This document shows, piece after piece, positions 12,440 through 25,052 of a DNA stretch of 64,000 bases. The stretch spans positions 577,609 through 641,608 of the forward strand of contig VZQC01006365.1 in NCBI GenBank assembly GCA_009823505.1. The letters run 5' to 3'. Source of the stretch: Rhizomys pruinosus (lineage: Eukaryota; Chordata; Mammalia; Rodentia; Spalacidae). The position numbers and the translations under genes were made by a program. The notes beneath the pieces are model-generated. The model made no database searches. It had not been told where the DNA came from and was given only the letters and a program-made list of their open reading frames with translations. How positions within the stretch are numbered: position 1 is the stretch's first letter; every line of letters starts with the position of its first letter.

Positions 12440-12545
12440 TCATGAGTATTTTACATGATTTCCTTCTCTTCCTCTCCCTTGCCAAATTCTCTTACATTCA
12501 TCTCATTCTGTCTCAATTTACTGATTCATTTTTTATAATTATTGT

Positions 12546-12576
<31 letters not shown>

Positions 12577-13690
12577 TCAAAACGTATGCTTATATTTATA
12601 AACAACCTGAGTCACAGTGGTGTTACTGTGTATATGTATTTAGGGGTGAGAACTTGGGATTGGATAACCTATGCAAGTAGGAGCTTGTTTCTAGGAGAAA
12701 ACCTGCTTTTCATTCCCTCAGCATTCATTGATTTGCCTGGAGCTTTTCCTCTAGAAGATCTTATGAAATTTTCCCAATCCACATTACCATGCCAACTGGT
12801 GTTGTCATTATGTAGATTGTGTTTAGGCAACCATATTGTTGGGATTTCATAGGAGCAGCTTCCCTCTCTTGTCTGGAACACACTATCTAGTAGTGGGCCT
12901 CCTGGTCTTCAGCTCTTACAATCCTACACTTCCTCTAATGCGATATTCCCTGAGAATTAGTTATAGTGATTGCATTATAGACATATCATTTGGTGCTTGG
13001 CTCCCCCTTGGTCATTTATTCTCTGCAGTTTGAGCAATTGTGGATCTCTACAGTAGTCTCAGTTTGTTGAGAAAATAAATAGCTTCTTTGATGAGGGGTG
13101 AGAGCTACACTTATCTTTGCATATAAGGATAAATATTTAAAATAAAGTTAGAAGCTATATAGTTTAGGAAAATGACAGTAGAAGGCTTTCCTCTAGGGAC
13201 TATGACTTCCTCCAGTCATTGATATTTGGTTAGGTTTATAGTACCAGGCATAAATTCCCTCATGTTGAATGGGCATTAATCCAATCAGATAGTTGCTGGT
13301 TACCCTCAAGACAAAAGTGCTATTGGACAATTAAGGTATCTTCCTGGGATAGTCATTATGGTTCATAGGCTTTACAATGGTTGCTTTTCTCTGTTGGCTG
13401 GTTGCATAGCAGCTTCTGATACTATAAGAGCTGATCTTCAGGGAGGAGAATTCCAGGTCAATTCCAACTTGTTTCTTCCAAGTCCTATGTCCAAATTATG
13501 TAGTGTCTTCAGCAATCTGGACTTACCTTCAACTTCTAGGAGGCAACCAAAGGCAGTTGGCAATATCCTATACTGTTTTGGGTGTTTCTTTGACAACAAT
13601 GATCAACAACTCCACAGTCTGGCATGCGATTTTTGTTTGATAGTCCATGGCTCTTGGATGGAGCATTATCACTCCCAAAAGATTTAACTC
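12440..13690 (-). mobile_element. Probable old (Lx-like) L1 3' UTR
   Basis: The segment around 12898-12960 (agctcttacaatcctacact ... tccctgagaattag) matches the antisense 3' UTR word also seen at 23.08 kb (ggctcttacagtctttttgc ... tccctgagcctagg), and more loosely at 46.27 and 51.77 kb. It lies left of ORF2 remnants in the same orientation. Small open frames here (12442-12852, 13358-13687) look like chance. The family name is from memory. Confidence 0.6.
12546..12576. repeat. (TA)n microsatellite
   Basis: Short imperfect TA run. Confidence 0.9.
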
Positions 13691-13699
13691 TATTTAAAA

Positions 13700-13785
13700 T
13701 TAGTACACGTACATATATGTATAAACACATGCATACATATATGTATACATATATCCCTATATCCATACATATGGACATGTATATG
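13700..13785. repeat. Imperfect ATACATATGT-type simple repeat
   Basis: Alternating purine/pyrimidine words such as catacatatatgtatacata recur. This could form cruciform or Z-like structure but is common in rodent DNA. Confidence 0.7.
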
Positions 13786-15037
13786 TATTGCTAATTAAGC
13801 TTATAAAATATTGTTTTGCTATTTTTTCATAAATGCTCCTTCTCCCTCTCTACTTTCCCTCCCCCTTCCCAGCTAGAGACCCCTCGAATTTTTCCCATTT
13901 TCCACTTGGTAGTCCCCGTGTTCTACTATCTCCATCTCTAGAGGTCTTTCTCCACTGCTCCTAACATAGTCTCTTTCGGCATTCCTGGTTTCTGCAATTA
14001 GTTTCAGTTATATGGTGATTTCCTTTCTAGGTCTTGGTTATAACTCAATCAGTATAAAGTTTTCTAGTTCCATTCATTTACTTGCAGACTTCATCTTTCT
14101 CTAGTTAAATATGATTCAATCCTGTATATGTATCACATTTTCATGATCTGTTTAGCAGTTAAAGGAAATTTAGGCTATTTCCATTTCTAGCAGACCTGGA
14201 TGAGAAAGTATTTCAGTAGTAGAATGCAGAGTCCTTTGAGTATATACCCAAGAGTGGTATAGCTGGATCACGTGATAGATATATTTCTAGCTTTCTGAGG
14301 AAACTCAATACTGTTTTCCCTAGTGGCTGCCACAGTTTGTACTACCACCACTAGTGAATATATGTTCCATTTTCTTCAAATCCTGGCCAACATTTGCCAT
14401 CATTTGTTTTCTGGATCTTAAAAATTCTAAATGGGACAGGATGAAATAAAAAAGTTTTACTTTGCATTTTCCAGATGGCTAAAGTGTTATACATTTCTAA
14501 GAAATATTTTTGAGCCATTTATGCTTCGTTCTTGAGAAATCTCCTTAGTTCCTTGCCCCAATTTTTAATTGGGCTGTTTGATGTTTCATTCTTTGAGTTC
14601 TTTGCTTATTCTCTGGTAAAAAAATGTTCCCCTCCTATAGGCTGCCTCTTCACTTGAATGATGGTGTCCTTTACTATATGGAAGGATTTTAGTCACATGA
14701 TGTCTCATTTGCCAATTGTTGGTTTTAATGTGTATACTATTGTTGTTCCTGTTCAGATAATCTGTTTTGGGGTCTGGACTTCCAGTGTATTCTCTACTTA
14801 CTCTTCTAGTATCTGGTTTTATGTTGATTTCCTTGATCTATTTGGAGTTGAGTGTTGTGCAGGATGAAAGATAGGGATCTAGCTTCATTCTTCTATATGT
14901 AGCCATCTGGTTTAATCAATACCATTTATAGAACACACTTTCTTTTCCCCAAAGTGTAATTTTAGCCACTTTGTCAAAATCAGGTGACACTAAGTACATG
15001 GTTATACATCGGTGTCCTTCTATTTCATTGATCAACA

Positions 15038-15262
15038 TAAAGATTAAAGTAAATATTTTTATTTCATGTGTATGAGTGTTGCCTGAATGTTTGTAAATGA
15101 ACTCATGTCCTGCAGTGCCCACGGATGTGGGAAGAGGGCTTAGGATCCCCTGGAACAGGAGCTATGGATAATTGATAGCAACCATGTGGGTACTGGGAAC
15201 CATACTTAGGTCTTCTGCAAGAGTAGCCAGTGCTCTTAACTGCTGAACCATCGCTCCAGCCC
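15038..15262 (-). mobile_element. B2/B3 SINE inside L1
   Basis: Antisense, with head ctgaaccatcgctccagcccc. The body is diverged (aggatcccctggaacaggag). Confidence 0.85.
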
Positions 15263-15349
15263 CAACTTAAACATTTTTATGCTATTTCTATGTAGTCTTT
15301 TACTATAGATTTGTAGTATAATTTGAAATAATGATGATTTCCCAGCATT

Positions 15350-15503
15350 TTTTTTTTTTGTCTTTTTGAGACAGGGTCTCCTTGTAGCACTAGCTGTCCT
15401 AGAACTCACTATGTAGACCAAGCTGGCCTTGAACTCACAGAAATCTCCTTGCCTCTGGCTCTGGAGTGCTGGGATTAAACGTGTGCACTACCATGCCTGG
15501 CCC
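15350..15503 (-). mobile_element. B1 SINE inside L1
   Basis: Antisense with T-run tail complement, then gtctttttgagacagggtct, ending accatgcctggcc. Confidence 0.93.
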
Positions 15504-16259
15504 ATCATTTCTTCTATTGTTCAAGATTGTTTGTTTTGTCTACCTGGGTTTTTTGTGTTTCTGTATGAAATTTGAGATTTTTACATTAATTAAAAATCTC
15601 TTTGAAGAATTTTGTTGTAATTTTAATGAGGATTGTGTTCATTCTGTAGATTGCTCTTGGTAGGATGACCATTTTTCAATATTGATCATTTTTATCTATA
15701 AGCATGGAAGGTGTTTATGTTTTGTGGTACCTTTTTTAGTTTCTTCAATGTTTTAATATTTGTGCTATGGAAGTCTTTGACTTCTTTTGTTTAATTTATT
15801 CCAAGATACATTCTTGACATTCTTGCAAGTGAGATCATTTCCTTTACTTTATTCAGTGCTGATTGTTGATATGTAAAAAGTCTACTTATTTTTATGCATT
15901 AATTTTGTATCATAATACTTTGGCAAATGTGTTTATCAGCTCTAGAAAGTCTTTAGAGTCATTATGTATAGAATCATATCTACAAATAAAGGTATTTTGA
16001 ATTCTTCCTTTTCCATTTGAATCCCCTTTATCTTCTTTATTTGTCTCTTCTCTAGCTGAACCTTCAAGCTGTATATAGAACAAGAGTGGAGAGAATGGGC
16101 ATCCTTGTCCTATTCCTTATTTTCAGGGAAATGATTTGAATTTTTATCCATTTGGCCTGTAGGACTTAAGCTTCTTACACACTGCCTTTATTATGTTGAG
16201 GTCTGAACCCTTGGTCCTCTGTATCTTTTATCATGCAGGAATATTGATTTTCTTTTTTC

Positions 16260-16636
16260 TTTTTTTTTTTTTTTTTGAGACAGGGTTCCAGCTGGCCTGG
16301 AACTCACTCCGTAACCAGCTGGTCCTGTAACTCACAGAGTACCACCTGCCTCTTAAAGACGTGCACCACCACCACCCCGACGATATTTTTTTTTTTTTTT
16401 GAGACAGGGTCTCCCTATGGCCCAGCTGTTCTGCAACTCACTCTGTAGACCGGGTTGGCCTCGAACTCACAGAGATGCACCTGCCTCTGCCTCCTGAGTG
16501 CTAGGATTAAAGGCATGTGCCACTATGCCAGGCTTAAAGGTGGTTCTGACCCACCATGTGGGTGCTGAGAATCAAACCTGGGTCTTCTGTAAGAGCAGTT
16601 GGTGCTCTTAACCACTGAGCCATCTCTCCAGCCCAG
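16260..16636 (-). mobile_element. Nested SINE cluster: two B1s and the head of a B2
   Basis: 16260-16384 is an antisense B1 with internal deletions. 16389-16534 is a second antisense B1 with its own T-run. 16535-16636 is the 5' part of an antisense B2 (ttggtgctcttaaccactga gccatctctccagccc) whose 3' half is missing. L1 sequence on the two sides reads across the cluster, with gaatattga to the left and gaaatgttga to the right. Confidence 0.85.
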
Positions 16637-16740
16637 AAATGTTGAATTTTATCAAAGTGATTTTCTGCTTATTATGTCCCTTGTTGTCTATGAGTCTTCT
16701 CTAAAGACTTTGTAAATAAGCTCTCTCGGATGTTTATGTG

Positions 16741-17044
16741 ATTCATTGTAACATCTTTGATTCCAGTTATAACAACGAATTTCTGTTTATGGCTTCTGGC
16801 CTATAAGATATAACTCTATTTTCCTTTCTGTGACATATTGGGGTACCTTTTGATCCAGTATGACATCAGTTGTCTGCTTGATTCTAAAAATTTGATTTAG
16901 TTTGATTAGCTTTTCCAAGTCTGAGAAAGATAATCAAGTTTCAAAGCCCCTTACAAATTGATTACAAGCAGAAGGATTCACTTTTCATCAACAATGTATT
17001 TGGAATTGAATCACTTTTTTATTTCTTATTTTTATTATTATTTT
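16741..17044. other. Unassigned sequence, possibly worn L1
   Basis: AT-rich and following L1, but I cannot place it within the element. Confidence 0.35.
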
Positions 17045-17186
17045 TATTTTTGAGACAGGATTCCCCTGTAGCCCCAGCTGTCCTGGAACTCACTATGTAG
17101 ACCAGGCTAGCCTTGAACTCCCAGAGATCCTTCTACATCTGCCTCCTAAGTGCTAGTAATAGAGTCATGCACCACCATGCCCTGCC
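17045..17186 (-). mobile_element. B1 SINE
   Basis: Antisense B1 (tttgagacaggattcccctg ... gcaccaccatgccctgcc). Confidence 0.93.
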
Positions 17187-17189
17187 AGA

Positions 17190-17557
17190 ATTCCAAAAGA
17201 CTCATCCTATCGCAGAGATACATGCACATCTATGTTTATTGCAGCTCTCTTCACAATAGGGAAGAGCTGGAAGTTATTATGCTAAGTGAAGTAACACAAT
17301 CCCAGAAAAATAAATCACATATGGTGTCCCTCATTTGTGGATCCTAGCACCAAATCTCCATTTGGAAGGCAAACTGAATAATTCCTTTTTCTTCTTTTCT
17401 TTTTTTCTTTTTTAGCAAATATAATACCTGATGTTACTCATCAACTTGCTGTATAAAGTAGGACTGCAAGACATGTATGACAGAATGTATGAATTTTGGC
17501 GGGATGGAGACAAGGAAGGGGGAATGGCTATATAAACTTGTTTAAGAAATGTTGTAT
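17190..17557 (+). mobile_element. L1 3' end, sense strand, internally deleted
   Basis: Sense-strand ORF2 end words (tttattgcagctctcttcac, then gtgtccctcatttgtggatc) lead to a 3' UTR. Compared with the sense L1 at 49.1-49.4 kb, about 130 bp between the agagctgg and ttatgctaag segments is missing. Confidence 0.85.
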
Positions 17558-17692
17558 GAGCTGGGTGTGGTGGCACACGCCTTTAATCCTAGCACTTGGG
17601 AGGCAGAGGCAGGCAGATCTTTGTCTACAGAATAAGTTCCAGGCCAGCTGGGGCTACAGGGAGACCCTGTCTCAAAAAGATCCCCCCAAAAA
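17558..17692 (+). mobile_element. B1 SINE with internal deletion
   Basis: It reads gctgggtgtggtggcacacg ... ctgtctcaaaaag and lacks about 20 bp around the usual 'gtgagttcaaggccagcctg' block. Confidence 0.92.
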
Positions 17693-18457
17693 GAAATGTA
17701 TGAAATTCACAAAACTTCAATTTAAAAAAGAAAATGTAAACATGGATTCTGTCTTTACTACTGTATTATTAGTGTATGAGAATCACTTTTGCTATATGTC
17801 CCTACTCATAATTTCTAGTCTTATGATTTTACATTGTATTCCTTTTCATAGCTGTGGAGTGGGGTGGCAGTGACACTCCAATTTGCATCCTTGTAAATAA
17901 GTCACAGTTTTACCAATCTCAGCCAATCCTGTTAGGTTTGAAAAATTGTTCATAGGCCTAAGGTCAAGCTTTCCTTTCTTTTCATTCAAAGTTTCCATCT
18001 GTGATAGCTAAGGTAGTGAATTGTGTGTGAAATTCTGTAGAAGTAACTGCAGGCTCTGGATGTTTATTCTTAACCTGCTTGCAGAACTATACTATACTTT
18101 TAATGTCAGTTATATGTTGCTTGGCTTGAGATTATCATTTTGGATTAAGCTCATCTCCACATAACAAAATATAGACTCCTTTTGGACCAATGTCTAATAC
18201 TTTGGAATGACATTGTTATTAACTTGGAGAGAATGATCACAATAAATATACTGAATCTTCTAACCATAAATAATTTATTCAGTTTCAAGTTTTGACATAG
18301 TTATCCATACCACTTAATACTTTTCCATAGGCTTATGTGTAATTATTTTTAATATCTTTTATTGGAATTTAATGATTTTACATGTTATTATAAACAGTAG
18401 TTTTAAAATATTGTTAACATCAATGATATCAGTTTATGGTATCTAGAGCTACACTTG
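17693..18457. other. Non-repeat DNA, no gene recognised
   Basis: No SINE, LINE or coding signature is visible. Confidence 0.4.
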
Positions 18458-18474
18458 ATAATTGATGATTTCTT

Positions 18475-18706
18475 TTTTTTAAATTTTTATTTTATTTTTT
18501 AATGTGTATGAATGTACTGTCTGAATGTAGGTTTGTGCACCCGTGTCATGCAATGCATGCTGTGCAGGTCAGAAGAAGGTGTCAGATTCCCCTGGAACTG
18601 GAGTTAAAGATGGTTCTCAGCCACCAGGTGGGTGCTGGGGATAGAACCTGGGTCCTCTGCAAGAGCAGTTGGCGCTCTTAACTACTAGGCCATCTCTCCA
18701 GCCCCA
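18475..18706 (-). mobile_element. B2 SINE with target-site duplication
   Basis: Antisense B2. The direct repeats ataattgatgatttctt (18458-18474) and ataattgactatttctt (18707-18723) differ at two positions. Confidence 0.94.
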
Positions 18707-18723
18707 ATAATTGACTATTTCTT

Positions 18724-19164
18724 ATAAACCCAGTATACAAGTAAGATACCATGAGTACTCAGTCCTGCAGTCTGTAAATTATTATAGTTACATGCTTATG
18801 TTTTCAATCTTAAGTGTGTTTTATTCATTTACTTGTAGTTCTTTGCTTAGAATCTCTGAAAATATCAAGTATTAATGGTAGTAGAATATTTTTCCATTTC
18901 CCCACCTTAATGTGGCACATTTATAAGTAAGCTAGATGCAATATTTGTATCAGGATATTTTGGAAATCACTATATTGGAAGTGTTTAGTAAATTTTGTCC
19001 AATCATATTTTATATGTTTTAGAAGAGTCATAGGATTTTATGCCTTTTACTGTTGAAATTTTATGCTACATTATCATGGATTTAGTTTCTTTCTTACAGA
19101 GTCTGTCAGTTTAGTGTAAAGTTTATATAGGTCTGATCATATCAAGGGCATTGTATTTTTATTA
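18724..19164. other. Non-repeat DNA, no gene recognised
   Basis: AT-rich, nothing supported. Confidence 0.4.
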
Positions 19165-19383
19165 AGTTTTTTTATTTTTATTTTATGTGTATGAGATTAA
19201 TGTCTTCATGTAGGTAGGTGCACCTGTGTCCTGAAATGACCACAGAGATAAGAAGACTGTGTTGGATCTCCTGAAACTGGAGTTATGGATTGTTGTTAGC
19301 TGCCATGTGGGTTCTGTGAATCAAACCCTGATTCTCTGCAAGAATAGTTAGTGCTCTTAACTGCTGAGCCAACTCTCTAGACA
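19165..19383 (-). mobile_element. B2/B3 SINE
   Basis: Antisense, with head ctgctgagccaactctctag and the body diverged from the younger B2s. Confidence 0.85.
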
Positions 19384-19384
19384 T

Positions 19385-19610
19385 AGACATTGTTTTGGTG
19401 GTTTTTGTTTTTTTGTTGTTTTTGTTTTTGTTTTGTTTTTGTTTTGTTTTGTTTTGTTTTGTTTTCTGGTTCTTTTTGAGAAAGGTCTCCTTGTAGCTCC
19501 GGCTGTCCTGGAACTCGCTATTTAGACGAGGTTAGCCTTGAACTCACAAAGATCTGCCTGCCTCTGCCTCCCAAGTGCTAGTTTTAAAGGCATGCGCCAC
19601 CGTGCCTGGC
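19385..19610 (-). mobile_element. B1 SINE with (GTTTT)n tail complement
   Basis: The (GTTTT)n run spans 19385-19468. The antisense B1 follows and ends gccaccgtgcctggc. Confidence 0.93.
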
Positions 19611-19616
19611 TGTTTT

Positions 19617-19760
19617 GGTGTTTTGAGACAGGGATTCACTATGTAGCCCCAGCTGGGCTCGGACTCACTATGCACAATCAGGCTGTTCTTGATCTCACAA
19701 AGATCACTCTGCCTCTGCATCCCAAGTGCTGGATTAAAGGCATGGGTTACCATGTCCAAG
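19617..19760 (-). mobile_element. B1 SINE, second in tandem
   Basis: Antisense B1 (ttttgagacagggattcact ... ggttaccatgtccaagc) placed directly after the previous one. Confidence 0.88.
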
Positions 19761-19764
19761 CAAG

Positions 19765-20279
19765 TTATTTTTTTAAGATTTTTATGATATTATGTGAATA
19801 TTTGAGATAATTTACTTATCCTATGGAATGGTTCATACTTTATGTGACAGAAAATTTAATCTGAGTTAATTATAACAATATTTGTCATTACTGATGCAAT
19901 TTTGGGAACATTTAATAAATATATGACTATTTGTGTTAAGCTGAGGTTTCTATAATTTATGACTACAGTTTTAATATATGGTGATGACCCCTTATACTAC
20001 CCCACATGAGCAAGGTGTGTTTTCTTCTTTACAAATCAACCTAGATATTTATGAATTTTCTTTACATGGCCGAAAGAGAAAACCTTTGCTTTTATGTTCT
20101 CTTTGTACCTTTGAAAATCATTAATTTTTATTCATAGGAAGAATTTTCTTTGTAATTTTCCATTTTGCCTTTCTTTATGATGTTCATCTTATATTCCCAT
20201 GTCAAATTATTTGGTAAGGAGTGAGACCTTATTTCCTAGCTTTTTCTGATTTGTATTTAATATCAAAATTTTCTTTATA
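19765..20279. other. Non-repeat DNA, no gene recognised
   Basis: AT-rich. It may extend the duplicated block that starts near 20.3 kb, but I could not align it. Confidence 0.35.
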
Positions 20280-20309
20280 TGTTTGTTGATGAATTTATCC
20301 TGTAGAGTA

Positions 20310-20348
<39 letters not shown>

Positions 20349-22455
20349 TATAAATTTGAGTATAGTCAATATAGTAAACTGGGAAGCTATAAACTGTGAA
20401 ATGCAACATAATTTTCATACACATAAATTATTTAAAAAGTTAATATAATGTTAATGGCCAAATTTTCCATATACTATTGGATTATCACCCTTTCTGAGGG
20501 TAAATTTTGAATTAGAGCATTATAATTAATATTCTTTTAATAGTTGAATATTCTTACCATTTATTTTGTATTTTTTTCATCACTTGAATTTTTCTGTTCT
20601 TAAATTGCGTGCCTCCTGTTATGCTCATTGGATTATTTTACATTAATTTTAAAAATCTCATTTGTGTATTTTTATCTTGCCTATTTCGATATGTATCAGT
20701 ACTTCTTTGATTATAAATATCATGAGGTGAATGTTATGGTCAGGTACTTCTGTATTCTAAACTAACTTTAATCTCCTCCTTGTGATTCAGAGAATACAAA
20801 TATTAAGATGCTTTAAAAATGGCTAGATTGGAATTCCAGACAGTTGTGACTTCCCCCTGAGGTCATGAAAGTGTGCTAAGTTGGCCATCCCCTTCCTTGT
20901 ACATGTGCTCATTTAACATTCTAGACGTTCTTAGTTCCCTCCAAATATTATTTCTGGTACTCTGTATGTACAATGTTTGGGAAGAAAAATATGTAGACAC
21001 ATTTGGGAATATTTTATCTCAAGTTTGTATGAGTTAGTAAGTCTTACTTCATTTCCAGTTTAGAAACAAATTTTGTTAGCTATAGAATTTTACTGACAGT
21101 TTTATTTTTTTTTCTTTTTTAAGCATTGAAATGTTCCCTGCAAAGTCACTAATGGTTCTTCCTGGATTCTGCTGTGATAGCAGACATTTCAACACAATAC
21201 CTGGGTGCTAATGTATCTTTCAGAGTCGTTTTGATATTGTACCATGCACAATAGTCATTATTTTTCATATGATCACAAATAACTAACAAAATATTGTAAA
21301 ATATGAGGGCATGGGATGTGTCGTTAAGGGGTGAACTCATTCATTGCCTGTAAACAAGAGGCATATATAATGAGGGGTAAAGAACATTTGAGTTTTCATG
21401 AGGCAGATGTGACTTAATGGATACAGTGTTTTCCAGGCTTGCATGAAGCACTTGGTTCCATCCACAGCTCTGTGCTACTAAAAGAAAAAGGCAGGGATGA
21501 TTTGTAAAATTTAATCATATATTTAGTAAATTTTTCCATTTCTTTACCTTGGATGTAGCTCTCGGTAGTGTTTTCTAGCATGTAAAATACTCAGGGCTCC
21601 ATTCCTATCACTGTACTACCATTTTTTAAATTATTGTTTACATTCAATTGATATTTCAGTAATCTAAATGGTTTCTTTTATTGGATTGACCAGTAGTTCA
21701 ATGTGGTCAGTGCTAGTAGTCTTGCAGAGCATGAATAAATAGCCAATAGATAATATTTTTCAGTGATATATTTCCTTTTTGTGCTTTGAGTGTAAGTCAT
21801 TGGACAACACTTCTAACATGCCCCAAATTATGGATTTGATGTATAGCACTGCATAGGTGGTCAAGGTATGTGTTTAAATGAAATGGCATTTAAATTGAGT
21901 GACAATAACAACAAAAAGAAATAAAATATTTAAATCAATGTATGTTAAATATATTAACATAAATGTGACATTTATAAGCAAAGTCTCATCAATATTGGAT
22001 GTTACGATCATTAATCTAAAGCTAATGATGCTAAATAATAATGAAGCAATGCCTATTTTACCCATTCCAAAACATATCGTATATGTTCTATCATGTCCAT
22101 ATAACACATTATAATAACACTTCTCTATATTATTGTATATACAGCTTTATGATATTTATATATTTGGTAAATCTACAAATATGAAATATTAAGGAGACAT
22201 TCTACCACACACCTTATTCAGAAATAGACAAGAGGGTATATGTATGCACTTATATACTCAATTGTAATGATTTGGCTATTCAAATCATTACATGTTGAAA
22301 ACTTTAATAAACATGTCAATTCAATGGATATAAGACATACGTAACATCTTTTAATTTATAATTCACGTTAACATTCATCATACAGTATAAATTAAATGAA
22401 GAATAGCAAGCAATTATCTAGATATTTTTGTTTGTTTCTTTGTTTGTTTGTTTGT
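20280..22455 (+). repeat. Paralogous block, copy C (matches 35.2-37.4 kb)
   Basis: Colinear words shared with 35.2-37.4 kb include atatagtaaactgggaa (20370 and 35232), gttgaatat(t)cttaccattt (20544 and 35406), actaactttaatc/attaactttaac (20762 and 35605), gtagttcaatgtggtca (21693 and 36421) and ataaacatgt(c/t)aattcaa (22307 and 37355). It contains (TA)n at 20311-20345 and two ID-like SINE remnants (21400-21490, 21550-21625), which the partner copy also has. The match runs through non-coding DNA, so this is an old duplication. Confidence 0.8.
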
Positions 22456-22600
22456 TTGTTTTGAAACAGGATCTTCCTGTAGCCTCAGCCGGCCTGGATC
22501 TCACTATGTAGATCAGGTGGGTCTCATTCTCACAGAGATTTACCTCCCAGTACCCCCAAGGGTTGTGGGATTAAAGGTGTTCGCCACCACACCAATTAAA
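22456..22600 (-). mobile_element. B1 SINE
   Basis: Antisense B1 preceded by a (GTTT)n tail complement from about 22425. Moderately diverged. Confidence 0.9.
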
Positions 22601-22664
22601 TCTTTTTATATTTGTAGCTTATGTTAGGGAGACTACGCACTGATGATTGTTTTGACAATTAATT
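22601..22664 (+). repeat. Block landmark shared with 53.28 kb
   Basis: The phrase 'ttttgac...taatttagtactttaaa' occurs here and at about 53268-53294, linking this block to the one further right. Confidence 0.6.
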
Positions 22665-23200
22665 TAGTACTTTAAAAATTATTGAAGTTTTATGCATTTC
22701 ATACCATTTACCTTAATCATATTTAGATCACCTCTGCTATCTGCAATCTCCTTAGATTGTCCTTCAGATTTTGTACAAACTTCATATATATTAAGGCCAG
22801 TCAATCAAGTGTGTGTACCCAAATGTCCCTTGGTGTGAATCCATCTACTGGAAACCAGTCAACCTATTTAGCATCACTCCCTGAAAAAGACCAACTTTCA
22901 CACAGCAGTGATCAGTTGTCAATAGTTCCTTAACTAAGGTTAAGGCTTCTTATGCATTTATCCATTTTATGGGTTTTCATGGATCCTGTACAGGCTTTCA
23001 TGATTGCTGTAAGTTCAAATGAGAAGTTACCAGCCTCCTGGGAAATTCTGTTTCCTTGTGGTCATCCAGTACTCCTGGCTCTTACAGTCTTTTTGCCTCC
23101 TCCTCTGCAATGGTCCCTGAGCCTAGGGTGGCAGAGTTTTAATATAGGTGTCTTATCCAGGGAAACATATTCTGCAGTCTCTTAATCTCTTCATTTTCTC
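22665..23200 (-). mobile_element. Old L1 3' UTR
   Basis: Antisense 3' UTR with the ggctcttacagtctttttgc region near 23080. It is paired in content with 12.4-13.7 kb. The open frame at 22952-23185 is chance. Confidence 0.65.
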
Positions 23201-23693
23201 CAATTGTGATTTTCAAAATTCTTTGTCTTAAGCTAAAATTGTTTCCTTAGACCTATATTTTTGTAGGTCTCCCTCATTTTGTTAAGGCAGTATGGGATTT
23301 CTATAAAATAAACTTCTTGAATTTAAGATAATATGAATTTTGTGGTATCTAGACATTTGTGAAATCATGATCATAATAAAGATAATGGCTATAATCATTG
23401 CATCCCCAAATTTATACATAAAATTCAAGTTTTCTCTTTTGGTGCTCCCGAAGTCCTTTTCCATTTTCCATGCATTGAATAATTTTTATTCTTGTAATAT
23501 TCTTTGTGTGTAAATGGGCATGCTATTTCAATTCCTGAAAAATATAAATAAATACATCTAGTTATAAGATTTGTTTAAGTTTATGATCATTTAGGAAACA
23601 AAAATTGCTCTTAATTATACATGTTTATTCACTACCAATAGTGTGTGATTGACACAGATGCTCTGTGTCTTTACCCACAGTTGGTAAGGATAG
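23201..23693. other. Non-repeat DNA
   Basis: No gene or repeat is recognised. Confidence 0.35.
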
Positions 23694-24041
<348 letters not shown>

Positions 24042-25047
24042 GTGGTGCATGTGTGTAGTGCTAGTCCAGTTTCACTCTCAAGTAGCATGAATGAAAGCCT
24101 GTCAGTGTCTTTTGTGCCTGCATCACCAGCAAATGCAGAAAACCCATTATAAAAATGATGTTAATTCCTTTGCCCCAATTTTGAAATCTTCGTAAATTAA
24201 GTAAATTAAAAGAAATGTAGAGAAAACTTCTATACTGGTTGCAGTATATGTTGATGTGATGCTAATGTTGAACTGGATGAGAAATTTTAAGATAATACAC
24301 TGATAATAATGAGATGATACCTATTTTAACTATAAATTATTTGATATTTGCAATCTCTGACATAACTTTTTTGTTAGTATATGCTTTGATTAAGACTCTT
24401 GAATATCCATTTATCACATTTCTCATCATTAACCCAGGAAAGTAACATAGCAACATGACATTACCTACAGCGAATGTGACTGTATTCAACATATTGCCAT
24501 TAGAAATGAATCCAAGCACATTTCATGCTTAAAAAGAATTTACAACTCAGGCTGGGGAGCATGTTTCACTCCAATATTTGTGTTCTCAGCAGTATTACTA
24601 CAACAACAACTTTTTCTCCCCTTCTTTGTTCCCACTCATAGTTTGAATGCAGCAACCGGGAGGTACAACTGGCCATACACAGTTTTTCCATTTTGAAACT
24701 GAGACGCATACGTTTCATTATTCTGACCAAAAGTAGAATGGTAAAGACTTCAAAATATAGGCAAAGTTGATTTAGTTGTTAACAACAACTGAAGGATTTT
24801 TATGTTTGTTAATTACTGAAGGATTTTTCTCTTTGTTAATTACAGGTAAAAAGCACATTCCTGGCCTGCCTGTATGGCACTAGTTTGTGGTTCCGCAGTG
24901 CTACTGATGCTAGCTCTTTCAGGTCTTTCAAGTGAAAAAGTGTCTCAAATGGACATGCAAGGCTTGTGTAGAGAACAGTCCATGTGTGGGTGACCAACCC
25001 CTAGGAGAATGAGAGCTCATAGTCAGTTACAAGTGAGAAAGGACTTC
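24042..25047. other. Non-repeat DNA related to the local paralogous blocks
   Basis: The segment at about 24268-24355 (gaactggatgagaaatttta ... acctattttaact ... atttgatatttgc) aligns with 52825-53070 when the B1 there is skipped, and more loosely with 21990-22060. An ID-like remnant may lie at 24545-24600. No exon is supported. Confidence 0.5.
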
Positions 25048-25052
25048 CCAAG

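Larger units (their letters stand above)
13805..16740 (-). mobile_element. Old L1, ORF2 C-terminal and RT part, interrupted by SINEs
   Basis: Antisense ORF2 words are recognisable throughout, for example 'tccattcatttacttgcag' near 14070, the 'caatttttaattgggctgtttg' region near 14560, and the RT stretch at 16060-16240 that resumes after a SINE cluster at 16637. There are no long open frames. Inserted elements are the B2 at 15038-15262, the B1 at 15350-15503 and the cluster at 16260-16636. Confidence 0.85.

Noticed and set aside
12442..13687. Frames of 136 and 109 codons considered as possible exons
   Set aside because: They fall in old L1 3' UTR-like sequence, one passes through a TA microsatellite, and they have no splice context.
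21874..22114. Overlapping open frames on both strands of 77 and 71 codons
   Set aside because: This is AT-rich paralogous DNA. The partner block at 36-37 kb does not preserve the frames.
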